From Nemertoderma westbladi (Eukaryota > Xenacoelomorpha > Nemertodermatida > Nemertodermatidae), in the NCBI GenBank assembly GCA_032718475.1, contig JAUCBJ010003495.1, forward strand, positions 1 to 26,946: DNA of 26,946 nt, in the 5' to 3' direction. The notes below the pieces were generated by a model. That model did no database searches. It saw only the letters and a program-made list of their open reading frames with translations, and was not told the DNA's origin. A program made the position numbers and the translations under genes. Shown here in pieces: positions 8,900 to 18,574 of this stretch; within the stretch, counting starts at the first letter, position 1; the number at the start of each line of letters is the position of its first letter.

Positions 8900-9887
8900 A
8901 AACGTGCTAGCTTCGCTGTGTGAGTAGGCCCGTAAACGTGCTAGCTTCGCTGTGTGAGTGGGCCCGTAAACGTGCCAGCTTCGCTGTGTGAGTAGGCCCG
9001 TAAACGTGCTAGCTTCGCTGTGTGAGTGGGCCCGTAAACGTGCTAGCTTCGCTGTGTGAGTAGGCCCGTAAACGTGCCAGCTTCGCTGTGTGAGTGGGCC
9101 CGTAAACGTGCCAGCTTCGCTGTGTGAGTAGGCCCGTAAACGTGCCAGCGTCGCTGTGTGAGTAGGCCCGTAAACGTGCCAGCTTCGCTGTGTGAGTAGG
9201 CCCGTAAACGTGCCAGCTTCGCTGTGTGAGTGGGCCCGTAAACGTGCCAGCTTCGCTGTGTGAGTAGGCCCGTAAACGTGCCAGCTTCGCTGTGTGAGTA
9301 GGCCCGTAAACGTGCCAGCTTCGCTGTGTGAGTGGGCCCGTAAACGTGCCAGCTTCGCTGTGTGAGTAGGCCCGTAAACGTGCCAGCTTCGCTGTGTGAG
9401 TAGGCCCGTAAACGTGCCAGCTTCGCTGTGTGAGTAGGCCCGTAAACGTGCCAGCTTCGCTGTGTGAGTAGGCCCGTAAACGTGCCAGCTTCGCTGTGTG
9501 AGTAGGCCCGTAAACGTGCTAGCTTCGCTGTGTGAGTAGGCCCGTAAACGTGCTAGCTTCGCTGTGTGAGTAGGCCCGTAAACGTGCTAGCTTCGCTGTG
9601 TGAGTAGGCCCGTAAACGTGCCAGCTTCGCTGTGTGAGTAGGCCCGTAAACGTGCCAGCTTCGCTGTGTGAGTAGGCCCGTAAACGTGCTAGCTTCGCTG
9701 TGTGAGTAGGCCCGTAAACGTGCTAGCTTCGCTGTGTGAGTAGGCCCGTAAACGTGCTAGCTTCGCTGTGTGAGTAGGCCCGTAAACGTGCTAGCTTCGC
9801 TGTGTGAGTAGGCCCGTAAACGTGCTAGCTTCGCTGTGTGAGTAGGCCCGTAAACGTGCTAGCTTCGCTGTGTGAGTAGGCCCGTAT
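8900..9887. repeat. 34-bp satellite array, about 29 units
   Basis: The unit, phased at 8900, is AAACGTGCYAGCTTCGCTG followed by TGTGAGTRGGCCCGT. Starts recur every 34 bases to 9852. Variation is almost limited to two positions: C/T in GTGC(C/T)AGC and A/G in GTAGGCC/GTGGGCC. One unit near 9143 has GCGTCG in place of GCTTCG. T variants cluster at both ends and C variants in the middle. This indicates spread by unequal exchange or gene conversion. No coding or regulatory role is apparent. Confidence 0.95.
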
Positions 9888-10040
9888 TTCAAAAGAAAAC
9901 ATTTCGGAAGGCAAGTTCCTCTACTCAGAGCTAAAAAGAGCCACCAACATAAATTTGTTAATCCTATCGTTGGGTACAGTAGGCCCGGCAAAGATGACAA
10001 AATGGCATTGATAAAGATTGACCGGATCAACCAGGGACCC
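9888..10040. other. Spacer between two arrays
   Basis: About 150 bases of unique sequence between the 34-bp and 26-bp arrays. No gene seen. Confidence 0.4.
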
Positions 10041-10182
10041 CCAACCAGAGCAGCAGACGGGGTTGGCCAACCAGAACAGCAGGCGGGGTTGGCCAACCAG
10101 AACAGCAGGCGGGGTTGGCCAACCAGAACAGCAGGCGGGGTTGGCCAACCAGAACAGCAGGCGGGGTTGGCCAACCAGAACA
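10041..10182. repeat. 26-bp tandem repeat, about 5.5 units
   Basis: Units begin at 10041, 10067, 10093, 10119, 10145 and 10171 with CCAACCAGAACAGCAGGCGG followed by GGTTGG. The first unit has two changes (GAGCAGCAGAC) and the last breaks off at CACCGG. Three frames on each strand stay open only because 26 is not a multiple of three; these frames are not genes. Confidence 0.95.
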
Positions 10183-10385
10183 CCGGAGAATTTTATAACT
10201 CAAATGTGATAACGATAATAGTACGACAAGATAAGGAATAAAACGATAAATGATTAGGATGTCATACAAAACTGATGGGGACTAAAGTTCATCATATAAA
10301 TACATCGTAGCCTACATATACTGCACTGTAAGTTAAAGGGTATATAAATGCACTTATCATGTAAATTATAATAACAATAACTTAC

Positions 10386-10598
10386 GGTTGCTTTTGTGTT
10401 GACGATGATTGAGAAACAGCCAACTGTCGGTTCACTATCTGTAATGCGGTAGTGATAAACCCCGGAATGTTTGAACTGCTTACTGAAGAGACCCGATTGG
10501 ACAATGAGTCCGGAACACTCCATATCGATGGGTATCAGATTCCGGTCAAGGGACTCGTCGATAGTTTCTGAGGGTTTGGATAGTTGACACCGGTCCAT
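10386..10598 (-). CDS. Exon of a cupredoxin-like repeat gene (exon 4 of those seen)
   Basis: A 71-codon internal exon, read leftward. The acceptor is a pyrimidine-rich CTTTCCGTCTCAG and the donor a canonical ACC|GTAAGT at 10385-10380. Both ends are phase 0, which fits directly after the exon at 16367-16098. The peptide begins MDRCQLSKPSET (the ATG is simply the first codon after the splice). It contains GLFSKQFKHSGVYHYR and ends CFSIIVNTKAT. The pattern G.F...F...G.Y.YR then a hydrophobic strand is the C-terminal half of a cupredoxin-like beta-sandwich, paralleled in the exons at 16367 and 23587. No copper-ligand set can be confirmed: Cys and His are present, but their spacing was not checked against a structure. 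The gene continues below 10386, but no further exon was found before the 26-bp and 34-bp arrays. Confidence 0.65.
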
Positions 10599-10890
10599 CT
10601 GAGACGGAAAGCAAAGAAAATTGTTTAATGTGATCAGATGCAGTCTTTTTAACATCTTGCTAGTCCAATCAATTCACACATCCGCATTCAAGTGTATTTG
10701 AAAATAACATTTTTATATTTATAATTTGTTCTGATTGGTTGTAACTGTGATTGGTTGTGCATTGGTTGTCTAATATATACGCCGCAGTCTTGGTTGACAA
10801 TGTACAGTAGATGAAATGGTGATTTCGAACTGTTGAAATGTTTGCATGCAGAAGCGGCTGGCGATACATCATATTGTATTGTAGAATGGC
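10599..10890 (-). other. Intron sequence
   Basis: Intron between the exons at 10598 and 16098. Nothing else is recognised in this part. A short word GATTGGTTGT recurs at about 10733 and 10750. Confidence 0.35.
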
Positions 10891-10998
10891 ACTGTATGTA
10901 TGTATACTGTATGTATGTATACTGTATGTATGTACACTGTATGTATGTATACTGATATATGTACACGGTATGTATGTATACTGATGTATGTATACTGA
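10891..10998. repeat. 15-bp tandem repeat, about 7 units
   Basis: The unit is ACTGTATGTATGTAT. The first four copies are almost exact; later copies lose a base or carry changes (ACTGATATATGTAC, ACGGTATGTATGTAT). It is a TATG-derived minisatellite in an intron. Confidence 0.9.
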
Positions 10999-11059
10999 GT
11001 GTTGGCCTATGTACCGTAATTAATATTTCCATCGATAGAGCTATTGTGATAAAGTCAGC

Positions 11060-11140
11060 TGTTGTTATTTTTGTTGATTTTCCCCTGGAGAGGGATACAT
11101 TTTGATTGCCTCGACAATCCCCTCCGCGCAATTCCTGCGT
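11060..11140 (-). repeat. Short dispersed repeat, copy beta
   Basis: The reverse complement contains TGTATCCCTCTCCAGGGGAA and AACAACAGCTG in the same order as at 2370-2412. Instead of a pure G run the 5' part has GCGGAGGGGATTG. It abuts the microsatellite at 11155. Confidence 0.6.
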
Positions 11141-11153
11141 CACAAACGGATCC

Positions 11154-11154
<1 letters not shown>

Positions 11155-11205
<51 letters not shown>

Positions 11206-11214
11206 TTAATAATA
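11155..11214. repeat. (AAT)n microsatellite, LINE 3' tail
   Basis: About 60 bases of nearly uninterrupted AAT/TAA. Read on the minus strand it is (ATT)n and sits exactly at the 3' end of the LINE fragment to its right, as expected for the tail of L2/Rex/CR1-type elements. Confidence 0.9.
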
Positions 11215-11930
11215 ATATATTTATAAGGCGCCTGTTAAGGGCAATGTAAAGCGTAATGTAAAAACTATGACATACAGTAGAAGGATATTAAGTAAAAAGA
11301 GGTATATAAGTCTATAATTAAAATACAACAACTTTGTAATTCCAATTCGACTATTATTGGTATGGACAGAGAGTTAGAAGTTAATTAATTAATAATATAA
11401 TAAGTTTATGCAAGTGTCGTTCTATTCACCATATTCTAACTTAAAGTAGTGAGTTTTTAGCCACGACTTAAAAAGTTCCACAGTGCGTCTTGCACTGCGG
11501 ATGGAATAACGGAGATCGTTCCATAAACGGGGCCCGGCAACTGAAAATGCCCGCTTTCCGAACTTTCTAGCCGATAACGAGGCACGACGAGAGTTAGATT
11601 ATCATCCCAGGAACGCAGTGAAAACTTAGGAATATACTGTCTCAACAAATTATTAAGATAACTCGGAGCGCAGCCATTCATGCACTTGAACACAAGAAGA
11701 ACTATCTTGATGAACTCAATCCTACGCTTTACTTGCAGCCAGTGGAGATATTTGGAACAGGTGTTATATGTTCACGTTTTCTTGTGCTTGTCAGTAAGCG
11801 TGCTGCAGAGTTTTGGACATATTGTAGCTTGTTGATATATTTGTCCGGCAGTCCGTAATATAAGGAGTTGTTGTTATCTATTGTGCTGGGCGTGGATTAG
11901 CGTTTTGAGGTCATCTATAATTATATAACG
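11215..11930 (-). mobile_element. CR1/L2/Rex-like LINE, 3' fragment
   Basis: Minus-strand remnant of the C-terminal end of a non-LTR reverse transcriptase with its 3' UTR. Readable blocks from 5' to 3' are: YGLPDKYINKLQYVQNSAAR and LLTSTRKREHITP (about 11870-11750), FKCMNGCAPSYLNNLL (11690-11645), DDNLTLVVPRYR (about 11605-11570), and, after a frameshift, GKRAFSVAGPRLWNDL (11560-11515) and LFKSWLKTHYF. These are the hallmark tail motifs of this LINE group. At least two frameshifts and one stop show that it is dead. The UTR has TGTAAAG..GCGCCT/TATAAATA-type words before the (ATT)n tail. The 5' part is missing. It lies in an intron of the cupredoxin-like gene, in the same orientation. Confidence 0.8.
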
Positions 11931-12468
11931 TAATAATAATACTTAATGATTGCCAAAAGCTATGACAATAACTTTCATGAAATATCCTGTACCAATATGA
12001 ATAAGTGGATGTATAAGCGGATAATCTCGCGGAAGTCATTGGTGAGGCTGATAGGGAGTGTTCGTAATTTATCATCTACGATGGATGCACTAGCGTAGCG
12101 AGGGTAGGGTCCCAGGGTCCCGGGACCCTACCGTGGAGATTCCAACTTACACTAACTCTGAGAGCATTTTGCCATCGTCAAGTTCCGTTAAATTAAAAAA
12201 ATTATAATGACAAGTGCAATAAACCGAATATTAGTAAATATTCGAAGTTGAAGTTGCCTTGGGAAGGAGCCCGACCCCAGACCAGATACAATCCACATTA
12301 TCCCAGGCAAGTTGCCAAAGAAAATAAGTAGTACAGTAGAAAGGAGACCATATACCCCATCAAAGTGTTGTAGCCAGGCCTCCAGCCACACTACCAATAA
12401 TTCCCTCAGGCACCCCCCCCCCCCCCCCCCGCCCCCATGATAAGGCATCATACTATCATACACTGTTC
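11931..12468. other. Intron sequence with palindrome and poly-C
   Basis: No gene supported. GGTAGGGTCCC at about 12104 and GGGACCCTACC at about 12122 form an inverted repeat, and the inner AGGGTCCCGGGACCCT is a perfect 16-base palindrome. The word GGGACCCTACCGT recurs at about 15272. A run of 18 C lies at 12413-12430. Confidence 0.45.
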
Positions 12469-12570
12469 TTAGAAACCCAGCTTATTACTTAGGCCTATAT
12501 TATATAATCTCTCAACCAGTTTAATAGTCTGTAATGTAACGCAATAAAATGGAGCCCTACTACTACTAGG

Positions 12571-13915
12571 ATCGACAAAATTGCACCGCCACAACTCCCT
12601 ATCACCCATGACATTTGCTAGATCATCAGCATCTTTAAGGCCAGTGTCCTTTAAGATGCGTCTCAAGAAAGTCATGGACTGTCCACCATGCTCATTCACT
12701 CCATGAGGCTGCCAAAGATCAACACGATCCTCACGGCGAAAGCAATGTCCTGCAAAGCGGAGGCGATTTTGTTCTAGTGTCAAGCTTGGGGGAACCAATG
12801 AGACACCTCCAATGTTATATAGTGTCTGGTTGGAGATGTGTGCATTGTACTTGACACAATGAACCCGGCATAGCATTATTGTGAATGTGCCATCCAGAGA
12901 TTTGGTGTCCTCAGCAGTTAGAGCCCAGCATGGACTCCCGTAGAGGAGTACTGGAACTACTGCTGCTCTAAATAATCGGACCTTAAGTTTCCGATTAATT
13001 CTCGGTGACTTCCAAATCCTGGAAAGCCTATTCAAGGCTGCCCATGCCTTTCCCTTACGTATTCGAAGGTCCTCACCTGACTTCCGGATCCATGATCCCA
13101 GGTAACAGAAGTCGTCCACATGCTCAAGCATACCATCCTTTGAGCTTATGCTCATCCGATCAGAGACTTGCTGAGGACTTTCAAAGTTAACTGTCAGAAT
13201 TTTGGTCTTTCTGGAGTTAATAAAAAGACCAACACTAGAAGCAGCATGTTCTAATGAGCTGAGGAGCCGTTGGGCTCCCTCTAATGATTCTGAGAGTACT
13301 CCTAAGTCATCAGCAAAGTCTAGATCAGTTAGGTACTTGGCTGGATTTCCTCGACTTCTGGAGCCAGTAGGTGGAGTTATCATCACCCCATCATCATTAT
13401 GATGATCTAAGGACATGCGTAGAACATAGTCAACCACAATAATGAACAAGAATGGTTCAAGTGTGTCTCCTTGGAGGACGCCCCATAACACTTCAAATGG
13501 TTCTGTGTCACCGTCAACAGTAGAACACAAATGTTGTCGAACCATCGTATACTGATCTGATTGCTGCAATAATTTCATCAGGAATCCCATATAATGAAAG
13601 TATGCTGAACATACGTGAGCGAGAGACTGAATCAAAGGCCTTGAAGAAGTCAACAAAGATAACAGCCAGATGCCTGTCTTTCTTTTTTGATAATTCTTCA
13701 ATTATCCTTCTAAGTGCCAAAATGGGCTCCATGGTGCCACGACCTTTACGGAACCCATTCTGATTTCCACGGAGCAGTCTCTCAATGGGATCCCTGATGC
13801 GATTTAATAGAATCCTATTATATAGCTTTGCAGCAATCGAGATCAATGAGATTCCCCGAAAAGAACCATAGAGTGTTAGGTTGCCCTTCTTGGGAACTGG
13901 CACCAACGTGATTGG
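12571..13915 (-). mobile_element. Non-LTR retrotransposon, copy 1 (RT, 5'-truncated)
   Basis: The longest coding remnant in the window. From 5' to 3' it has VPVPKKGN and the fingers/palm segment (13906 leftward: GFRKGRGTMEP, VIFVDFFKAFDSV), then the catalytic LDFADDLGVLSE at about 13323-13288, KTKILTVNFES, and a long C-terminal part (LLYGSPCWALTAED, LDGTFT, FAGHCFRRED, HGGQSMTFLRRILKDTG, MGDRELWR). It is disrupted by a single extra T near 13525 (TGTGTTCTACT here, TGTGTCTACT in copy 2), which breaks RT into two overlapping frames. The reading frame after the homology continues to a stop at 12469, beyond the family consensus. The clade is uncertain: the C-terminal motifs recall I/Nimb- or RTE-type elements. 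No endonuclease domain is present, so it is 5'-truncated. It sits in an intron of the minus-strand gene. Confidence 0.85.
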
Positions 13916-14879
13916 ATATTGCGTAGCTTGTCTTGCCGAGTCACAATTAAATAACCTGTGGGTGGCTATGTATTTTAATTCAATATTATTATTAATACCA
14001 TGAAAATTACTTTGAAATGTAATTAATTAGAACATTGATTTTTTTTAACAAAAAAACGTTTTTTTTTTTACTTTAATAAATCAAAAAAGTGTATTTAATA
14101 ATGTACCGGTACCATAATTAGTTCACTTTCAAAATGTGGCAGTTTATAAAATAATATACCATGGTGTGGGGTGGGGGATTGTTTCACGAAGCGACATTTA
14201 ACTAAATGGAAATCGCCGATTTGTAAATAAGGTATTTAAAAAACGGAAGCACATTTAAATTTTACGTCCCTTAATTTAAATGACATGAATTGAAATTTGC
14301 CTACTGTCATTTTGCAATACTTTTATGTTATCAATACATGTTGTTATGATTCCATGGTAGTATAGTACTAGTTTTTAAGAATAAGTTAACTGTTCTTAAT
14401 ATAAATATTATTAAATTTACTGAAAAGCCATGACAGCATGACGACCAGACCAGTTGCTATGCCGTATAACTATTATTATGTTAATGAGTTTAAATGACAC
14501 ATCATTACGTAAATGATTTAAAGCTAAATGACAGGGGGATAAATGACACGCGAATAGCAGTTTCTTGAAACATAAAAACTTTCTGTTATAATTAAAGTAT
14601 TATTTTTAATCTTTCCAATTAAGCCAAATTAAATGACCGTATGTAAAACAGTCCCCTCAGTTTAATTATAATATTAATTTAATTTATTAATTCAATTTCA
14701 TTTGTAATTTCAGTAACTTACTTTATAACTATGATTTTATCATATTAATTCTTAATAGCGGATTTTCTAAATTACTCATCTTTATGGGGGGGGGGGCTTT
14801 ACTGGGGGAATGAACATGTACTGGTGCGCATTACTCAGAATGAGTAGTATACCGACTACTGTACTACAGGCTACAGGTT
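13916..14879. other. AT-rich intron sequence
   Basis: No gene seen. It contains poly-T/poly-A patches (14038-14075), a GTACCGGTAC palindrome near 14103 and an 11-base G run at 14786-14796. Confidence 0.4.
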
Positions 14880-15131
14880 GGGTGCAACCTTCGCCCGAGT
14901 ACAACCTTCGCCCGCGTCCACACCCCGGGGAAAACCTTCGCCCGCAAGGCAATCTTCCACCGCGAACAACCTTCGCCCAATAAGATTTGTGTTAGTGACC
15001 ATTTTAGTTACCAATTAAGGGAAAGGAGCAGGTTACAGAAACGGCTTTTTCTAACCAAAACAATAATTGTTTAGTTGGCGATGGTTGCTCGCGGGAGAAG
15101 ATTGTCTGCGGGCGAAGTTTGCTGCGTACCC
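14880..15131. mobile_element. 252-bp inverted-repeat (MITE-like) element with iterated end motif
   Basis: The left end reads GGGTGCAACCTTCGCCCG, followed by a second CAACCTTCGCCCGCG. The right end, in reverse complement, reads GGGTACGCAGCAAACTTCGC and then CAATCTTCTCCCGCG. The ends are thus imperfect inverted repeats of about 38 bases, each holding two copies of the motif AACCTTCGCCCG; further copies of the motif lie at about 14931 and 14969. The interior shares GGGAAAGGAGCAGGTTACAG with 2480-2500 (reverse). There is no coding capacity. The target-site duplication is unclear. Confidence 0.6.
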
Positions 15132-15800
15132 TACTAAACATTACACATCACGTGTGGCGGGCATTTTGTTAAAATTCCAAACAATCACACCTGGACTACG
15201 CTGGGGGGGGGGGGGGGCTCTTCCTCCACACTCACAACTACTATAAATATGAATTACAATTTGGGGTCTGGGACCCTACCGTAGGAAATTCCTGGCTACG
15301 CGGCTGGATGGATGTTGGAGAGAAAGGCAATAATGAAGGATAGGAGATGCAATATACTGTAGTATGATATTATTGCAAGTGGATACAGGCAAATGGGAAT
15401 GTACGACTTATACGAAAACGGAGTCTGAGGTGTGAACGCAAGTCAATAAAAGGCGCGAATTGGACTAATTAACATTTAACCAAGGAGGCTTCGCATATGT
15501 ACAACGGCCAGAAGGGAGTGCAAATTGTAGATAGCCATTGTTATCCTTGTAGTACATAGGGGAGTTATCTGTTGGGGCCTTTCTTGTATTTTCATACGCT
15601 CACATTTATGGTAATACTTCATTTGATTATTAGCACCATTCGTTCGACTGTTTAGCCAATGCATTGTGCCTTATATTATATTATATTGATCTGATCTGAT
15701 TTTATCTCGGACTGGTAAAGCGACGATACCCAAAGCAGTGAGACCTTTCACAACCACAAACTACGAAACCTATTCAGCAGACCCGGAAATCCGCTGAAAG
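15132..15800. other. Intron sequence, no gene supported
   Basis: It holds a 15-base G run (15203-15217) and a GGGACCCTACCGTAGG word near 15272 similar to 12122. Positions 15695-15800 look less AT-rich but give no recognisable frame. Confidence 0.35.
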
Positions 15801-15880
15801 GGAATTGTGGCGGCGTAAATTTGTCGATAAGCCGGCATAGCATTCTTAATGATTCTGCAATGCTGTATGCCGATTATAGA
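15801..15880 (+). mobile_element. Non-LTR retrotransposon, copy 4 (extreme 3' end)
   Basis: Matches the end of copy 3: GGAATTGTGGCGGCG, then GTCGATAAGCCGGCATAGCA, a TAA stop and a 3' UTR with TGCAATGC and ATGCCGAT words. Only the last codons and the UTR remain, as expected for severe 5' truncation on insertion. It lies on the strand opposite to the host gene. Confidence 0.7.
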
Positions 15881-16097
15881 TAGATGTACTGTACGGAGTA
15901 CTGGCGTACTCCAATAGCATTAAGGTGCATTGAGTTGTGTACAGATCTGAAAATATAACAAATGAAACCGCATATTGCACGATATGGTAAAAACTATGTA
16001 CTATAGTAGGCCTACACTATATAAACTCTAATTCACCTGGGACATCCGAAACTGAATTAGTATAATCACGAAATATTTATTGCAATATTGCACCCAC

Positions 16098-16367
16098 CTC
16101 CATTATGCTGAAATATCCAGTGACTAAACTTGTATCCCAGGTCCACCATATTCGGTCTCCCCGGGCAACGACCCCGAGGTCGGGTGTAAACCCTTTCTCG
16201 GATAAACGCACGAAGTATTCCGTCTGTCTTGGTGGTTCTACGATGATCACGCCGACGAGAGAGCGATCCGCGTTGGCGAAGTAATAAATTCCCGTCTCAT
16301 CCATCAGTTTGGCACAGAGACCAACGGGTGTCGGTTGGGGGCCGGACGTAAACCCAGGTTCAATTAG
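16098..16367 (-). CDS. Exon of a cupredoxin-like repeat gene (exon 3 of those seen)
   Basis: A 90-codon exon, phase 0 at both ends. The acceptor is ATAATTTAG|CTAATT at 16368 and the donor GAG|GTGGGT at 16097. It spans the end of one domain and the start of the next. First comes LIEPGFTSG, then AKLMDETGIYYFANADRSLV and GVIIVEPP, closing a beta-sandwich. It then passes through a linker into EKGFTPDLGVVARGDRIWWT, the characteristic start (GD.(V/I)WW.W) also seen in the exon at 22522. Joining to the exon at 10598 completes the second domain. The domain order and the aromatic WW motif suggest extracellular cupredoxin-like repeats as in large multi-domain surface proteins. The protein name is not known, and copper binding is not shown. 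Confidence 0.7.
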
Positions 16368-16510
16368 CTAAATTATAAATATTTAAATGATAGGAATCAC
16401 GTTATTTTATTCGAATTAAAAATTTACATATTAAAAAAGGTATGTAGAACAGGATCTATGGTATGAAAAGGTCTAGTGGACGGGTAGCTTTTTGATACTG
16501 GTGAGAGTGC

Positions 16511-16716
16511 TCTATGTGACTGACGAGTAGACTTTATGTGACTGACGAGAAGACTTTATGTGACTGACGAGTAGACTTTATGTGACTGACGAGAAGACTT
16601 TATGTGACTGACGAGTAGACTTTATGTGACTGACGAGAAGACTTTTTGTGACTGACGAGAAGACTTTATGTGACTGGCGAGAAGACTTTATGTGACTGAC
16701 GATAAGACTTTATACT
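16511..16716. repeat. 22-bp tandem repeat with 44-bp alternation
   Basis: The unit is TGTGACTGACGAGTAGACTT plus TA, about nine copies. For the first units GAGTAGAC and GAGAAGAC alternate, giving a 44-base higher-order unit; later units are all GAGAAGAC or variants (TGGCGAG, GATAAGAC, TTTTGTG). Confidence 0.9.
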
Positions 16717-16783
16717 TTATAAGATAGATGGGACTTGCATCCCATTGTAGCGATCTGTGAATAGTCTAAAGCTCCAAATGGCA

Positions 16784-16873
16784 AGGAATGATTCTGGAAT
16801 ACTATTCTAGAATTCTATTCTAGAATCATTCCTAAAGTATCGTCCAAAAGTTACTATTATGTAGTAACTTTTG
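16784..16873. repeat. Two adjacent palindromes
   Basis: Positions 16784-16833 form a near-perfect inverted repeat, AGGAATGATTCTGGAATA against TATTCTAGAATCATTCCT, with TTCTAGAA words in the centre. Positions 16844-16873 are CAAAAGTTACT, a 7-8-base loop and AGTAACTTTTG, a perfect 11-base stem. No gene is associated. They may be remnants of small foldback elements. Confidence 0.75.
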
Positions 16874-17030
16874 TAAAACATAAATTATTCAAATTTCATA
16901 ATTTCAACAAAAATTCATATAATACATAATTATTGATCCTAAACAAAATCGTGTTTTATACGGTGCTCATATTAATAACAGCTCAGAATACCGAACATAG
17001 AAAAGCAGCGCGGAAACGGTTCGTTAGTTT

Positions 17031-17428
17031 AATAGGGTTGGTGCGCGAAAAAATTGTTGGGCTAGAAACAATCGAATAAGAGGTAACAAGGTAACAAGTT
17101 TTTTGTAAAACCACCTGGAAACGGTCGAAATGGCGGGTTTAATTAAGAGCGGGAAGCCAATTTTGAACATCGTCTGTGATTGGCTGCTACATATTTGACG
17201 TCACAACGCAGTGCTCTGATAATTTCTTATATTGTTTTCTATGGAAGGTGATTTTAGATCCATTTAAATACATATTTTATCTCTATCATTTCACACGTGG
17301 CTTATATCAATTGAAAGCGGGGAGTCTTGCGCGTCTTTTCACTACAATCACTTAAATTCATGATCATGAATATTTATAAAATATTGTTTGCAATTTTGCA
17401 ACCTTGGTATATTGCCTGACACAGTATG
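17031..17428 (+). repeat. Left terminal inverted repeat of the 4.2-kb element
   Basis: Pairs with 20830-21251 reversed. The outermost 25 bases are identical to the other end. The last recognisable match is ATTGCCTGAC...GTATGCAA near 17412-17432. Confidence 0.8.
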
Positions 17429-17613
17429 CAACCTTATGCTGACCCCTCAGCGCCTCAACACTAGCCACCTGCATTCGCTGTACCACTCTTACGCTACCGG
17501 CTGACCGGTACACATTTACACTTAATGAACTTAAGCTACAATACAGCAATAGGCCTACTGCAATGCAATGGGTGGATAAGGCTGAGTGGTTCTGCACTGT
17601 TTTTAGAAGTACT

Positions 17614-18116
17614 AAAGTGCTAAGAAACAGCAGTCCTGCAATGGTAAAGTGCTAACTGTTTTAAAGTGCTAACCTAAAGTGCTATCACTCCCTGAAAAAA
17701 ATTTCTGAAAAAATTCCTGAAAAAAAATTTCTGAAAAAAAAAAGACAAGTTGACTACAATTCCAGGTTCCGATTGGCTCATTTCGAAGTGTTAGCAGTTT
17801 GACCTCTTTGCAAGCACAAATTAAAAACGTCAAATAGCAACAAATTTTAACAACTGCCCCCTAGCGACCAGATTCAGAATTATTGAAAAGGTAAAGTGCT
17901 AACTGTTAGCACTATAGAGTTTCTCCATAAGACATATTCTAAATGTTAGCTCTTTAAGGCTAATTTTGTTGTATAATTATTGCATAGCAAGCCAGACCAG
18001 ATGTTAGCGTTTTATAACTAAAATTGAAATAAATTGATTATTAATCGAGCCGAGATCACAAGAGGTGATTATGAGTTTCTGAAATGCCGGCCAACAGAAA
18101 GCATAAAGTGCTTACA
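17614..18116 (+). repeat. Left subterminal AAAGTGCTAAC cluster
   Basis: Exact or one-mismatch copies lie at 17614 (..TAAG), 17646, 17663, 17676 (..TATC), 17893 and 18106 (..TTAC). Reversed forms are at 17786, 17905 and 17945. At 17893-17914 a forward and a reversed copy form a small palindrome. A (CTGAAAAAA)n patch lies at 17691-17742. Confidence 0.65.
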
Positions 18117-18574
18117 TTAGGCCTATTCAATTCATATACAGTATTAAACGTCTATGTCTTTGCAACTAGTTCATGGATTTCTTAAAAGCATTTAATAATA
18201 TGGCACATAATCACAACCATTAATTAATTTATTCTCATAATTATATATTATTCTAAATCCCTAAACCTTGTAATAAGTTTCCTTTTCCAGAAAATAGAGA
18301 GGTCATTCTGTATGTCAAATTTCGTGCAATCTCAAATTTTATTTTGTACATATACTGCTATAACGTAAATTGCTACAAGCATTTTGAAAATGTGTCACCA
18401 ATTTCTTACCCATTATTGCACACTGCTGCTATTCTTGGTCTTTTCGAGGTCAAAACCTTAAACTTCCGTAAATAAATACATAAAACCAATAAGCCATGTC
18501 CCGGAATGCAGTGTATTTAATTCAATGACAGGGTATCGCCCGATAACTTTAAAGAAGTAAAAGTGTTCTGAGTC
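18117..18574. other. Interior of the 4.2-kb element, no gene
   Basis: AT-rich, with no transposase-like frame. It contains one TAGGCCTA (18118-18125). Confidence 0.4.

Noticed and set aside
10002-10269. Several overlapping frames on both strands (10002-10241 plus, 10027-10269 minus and others)
   Set aside because: All are translations of the 26-bp repeat in different frames.
10688-11143. Minus-strand frame with YIQ/TYIQ repeats
   Set aside because: This is the translation of the 15-bp TATG repeat and flanking intron.
12188-12463. Minus-strand frame with a Gly run
   Set aside because: The Gly run is only the translation of the poly-C tract, and no recognisable motif follows.
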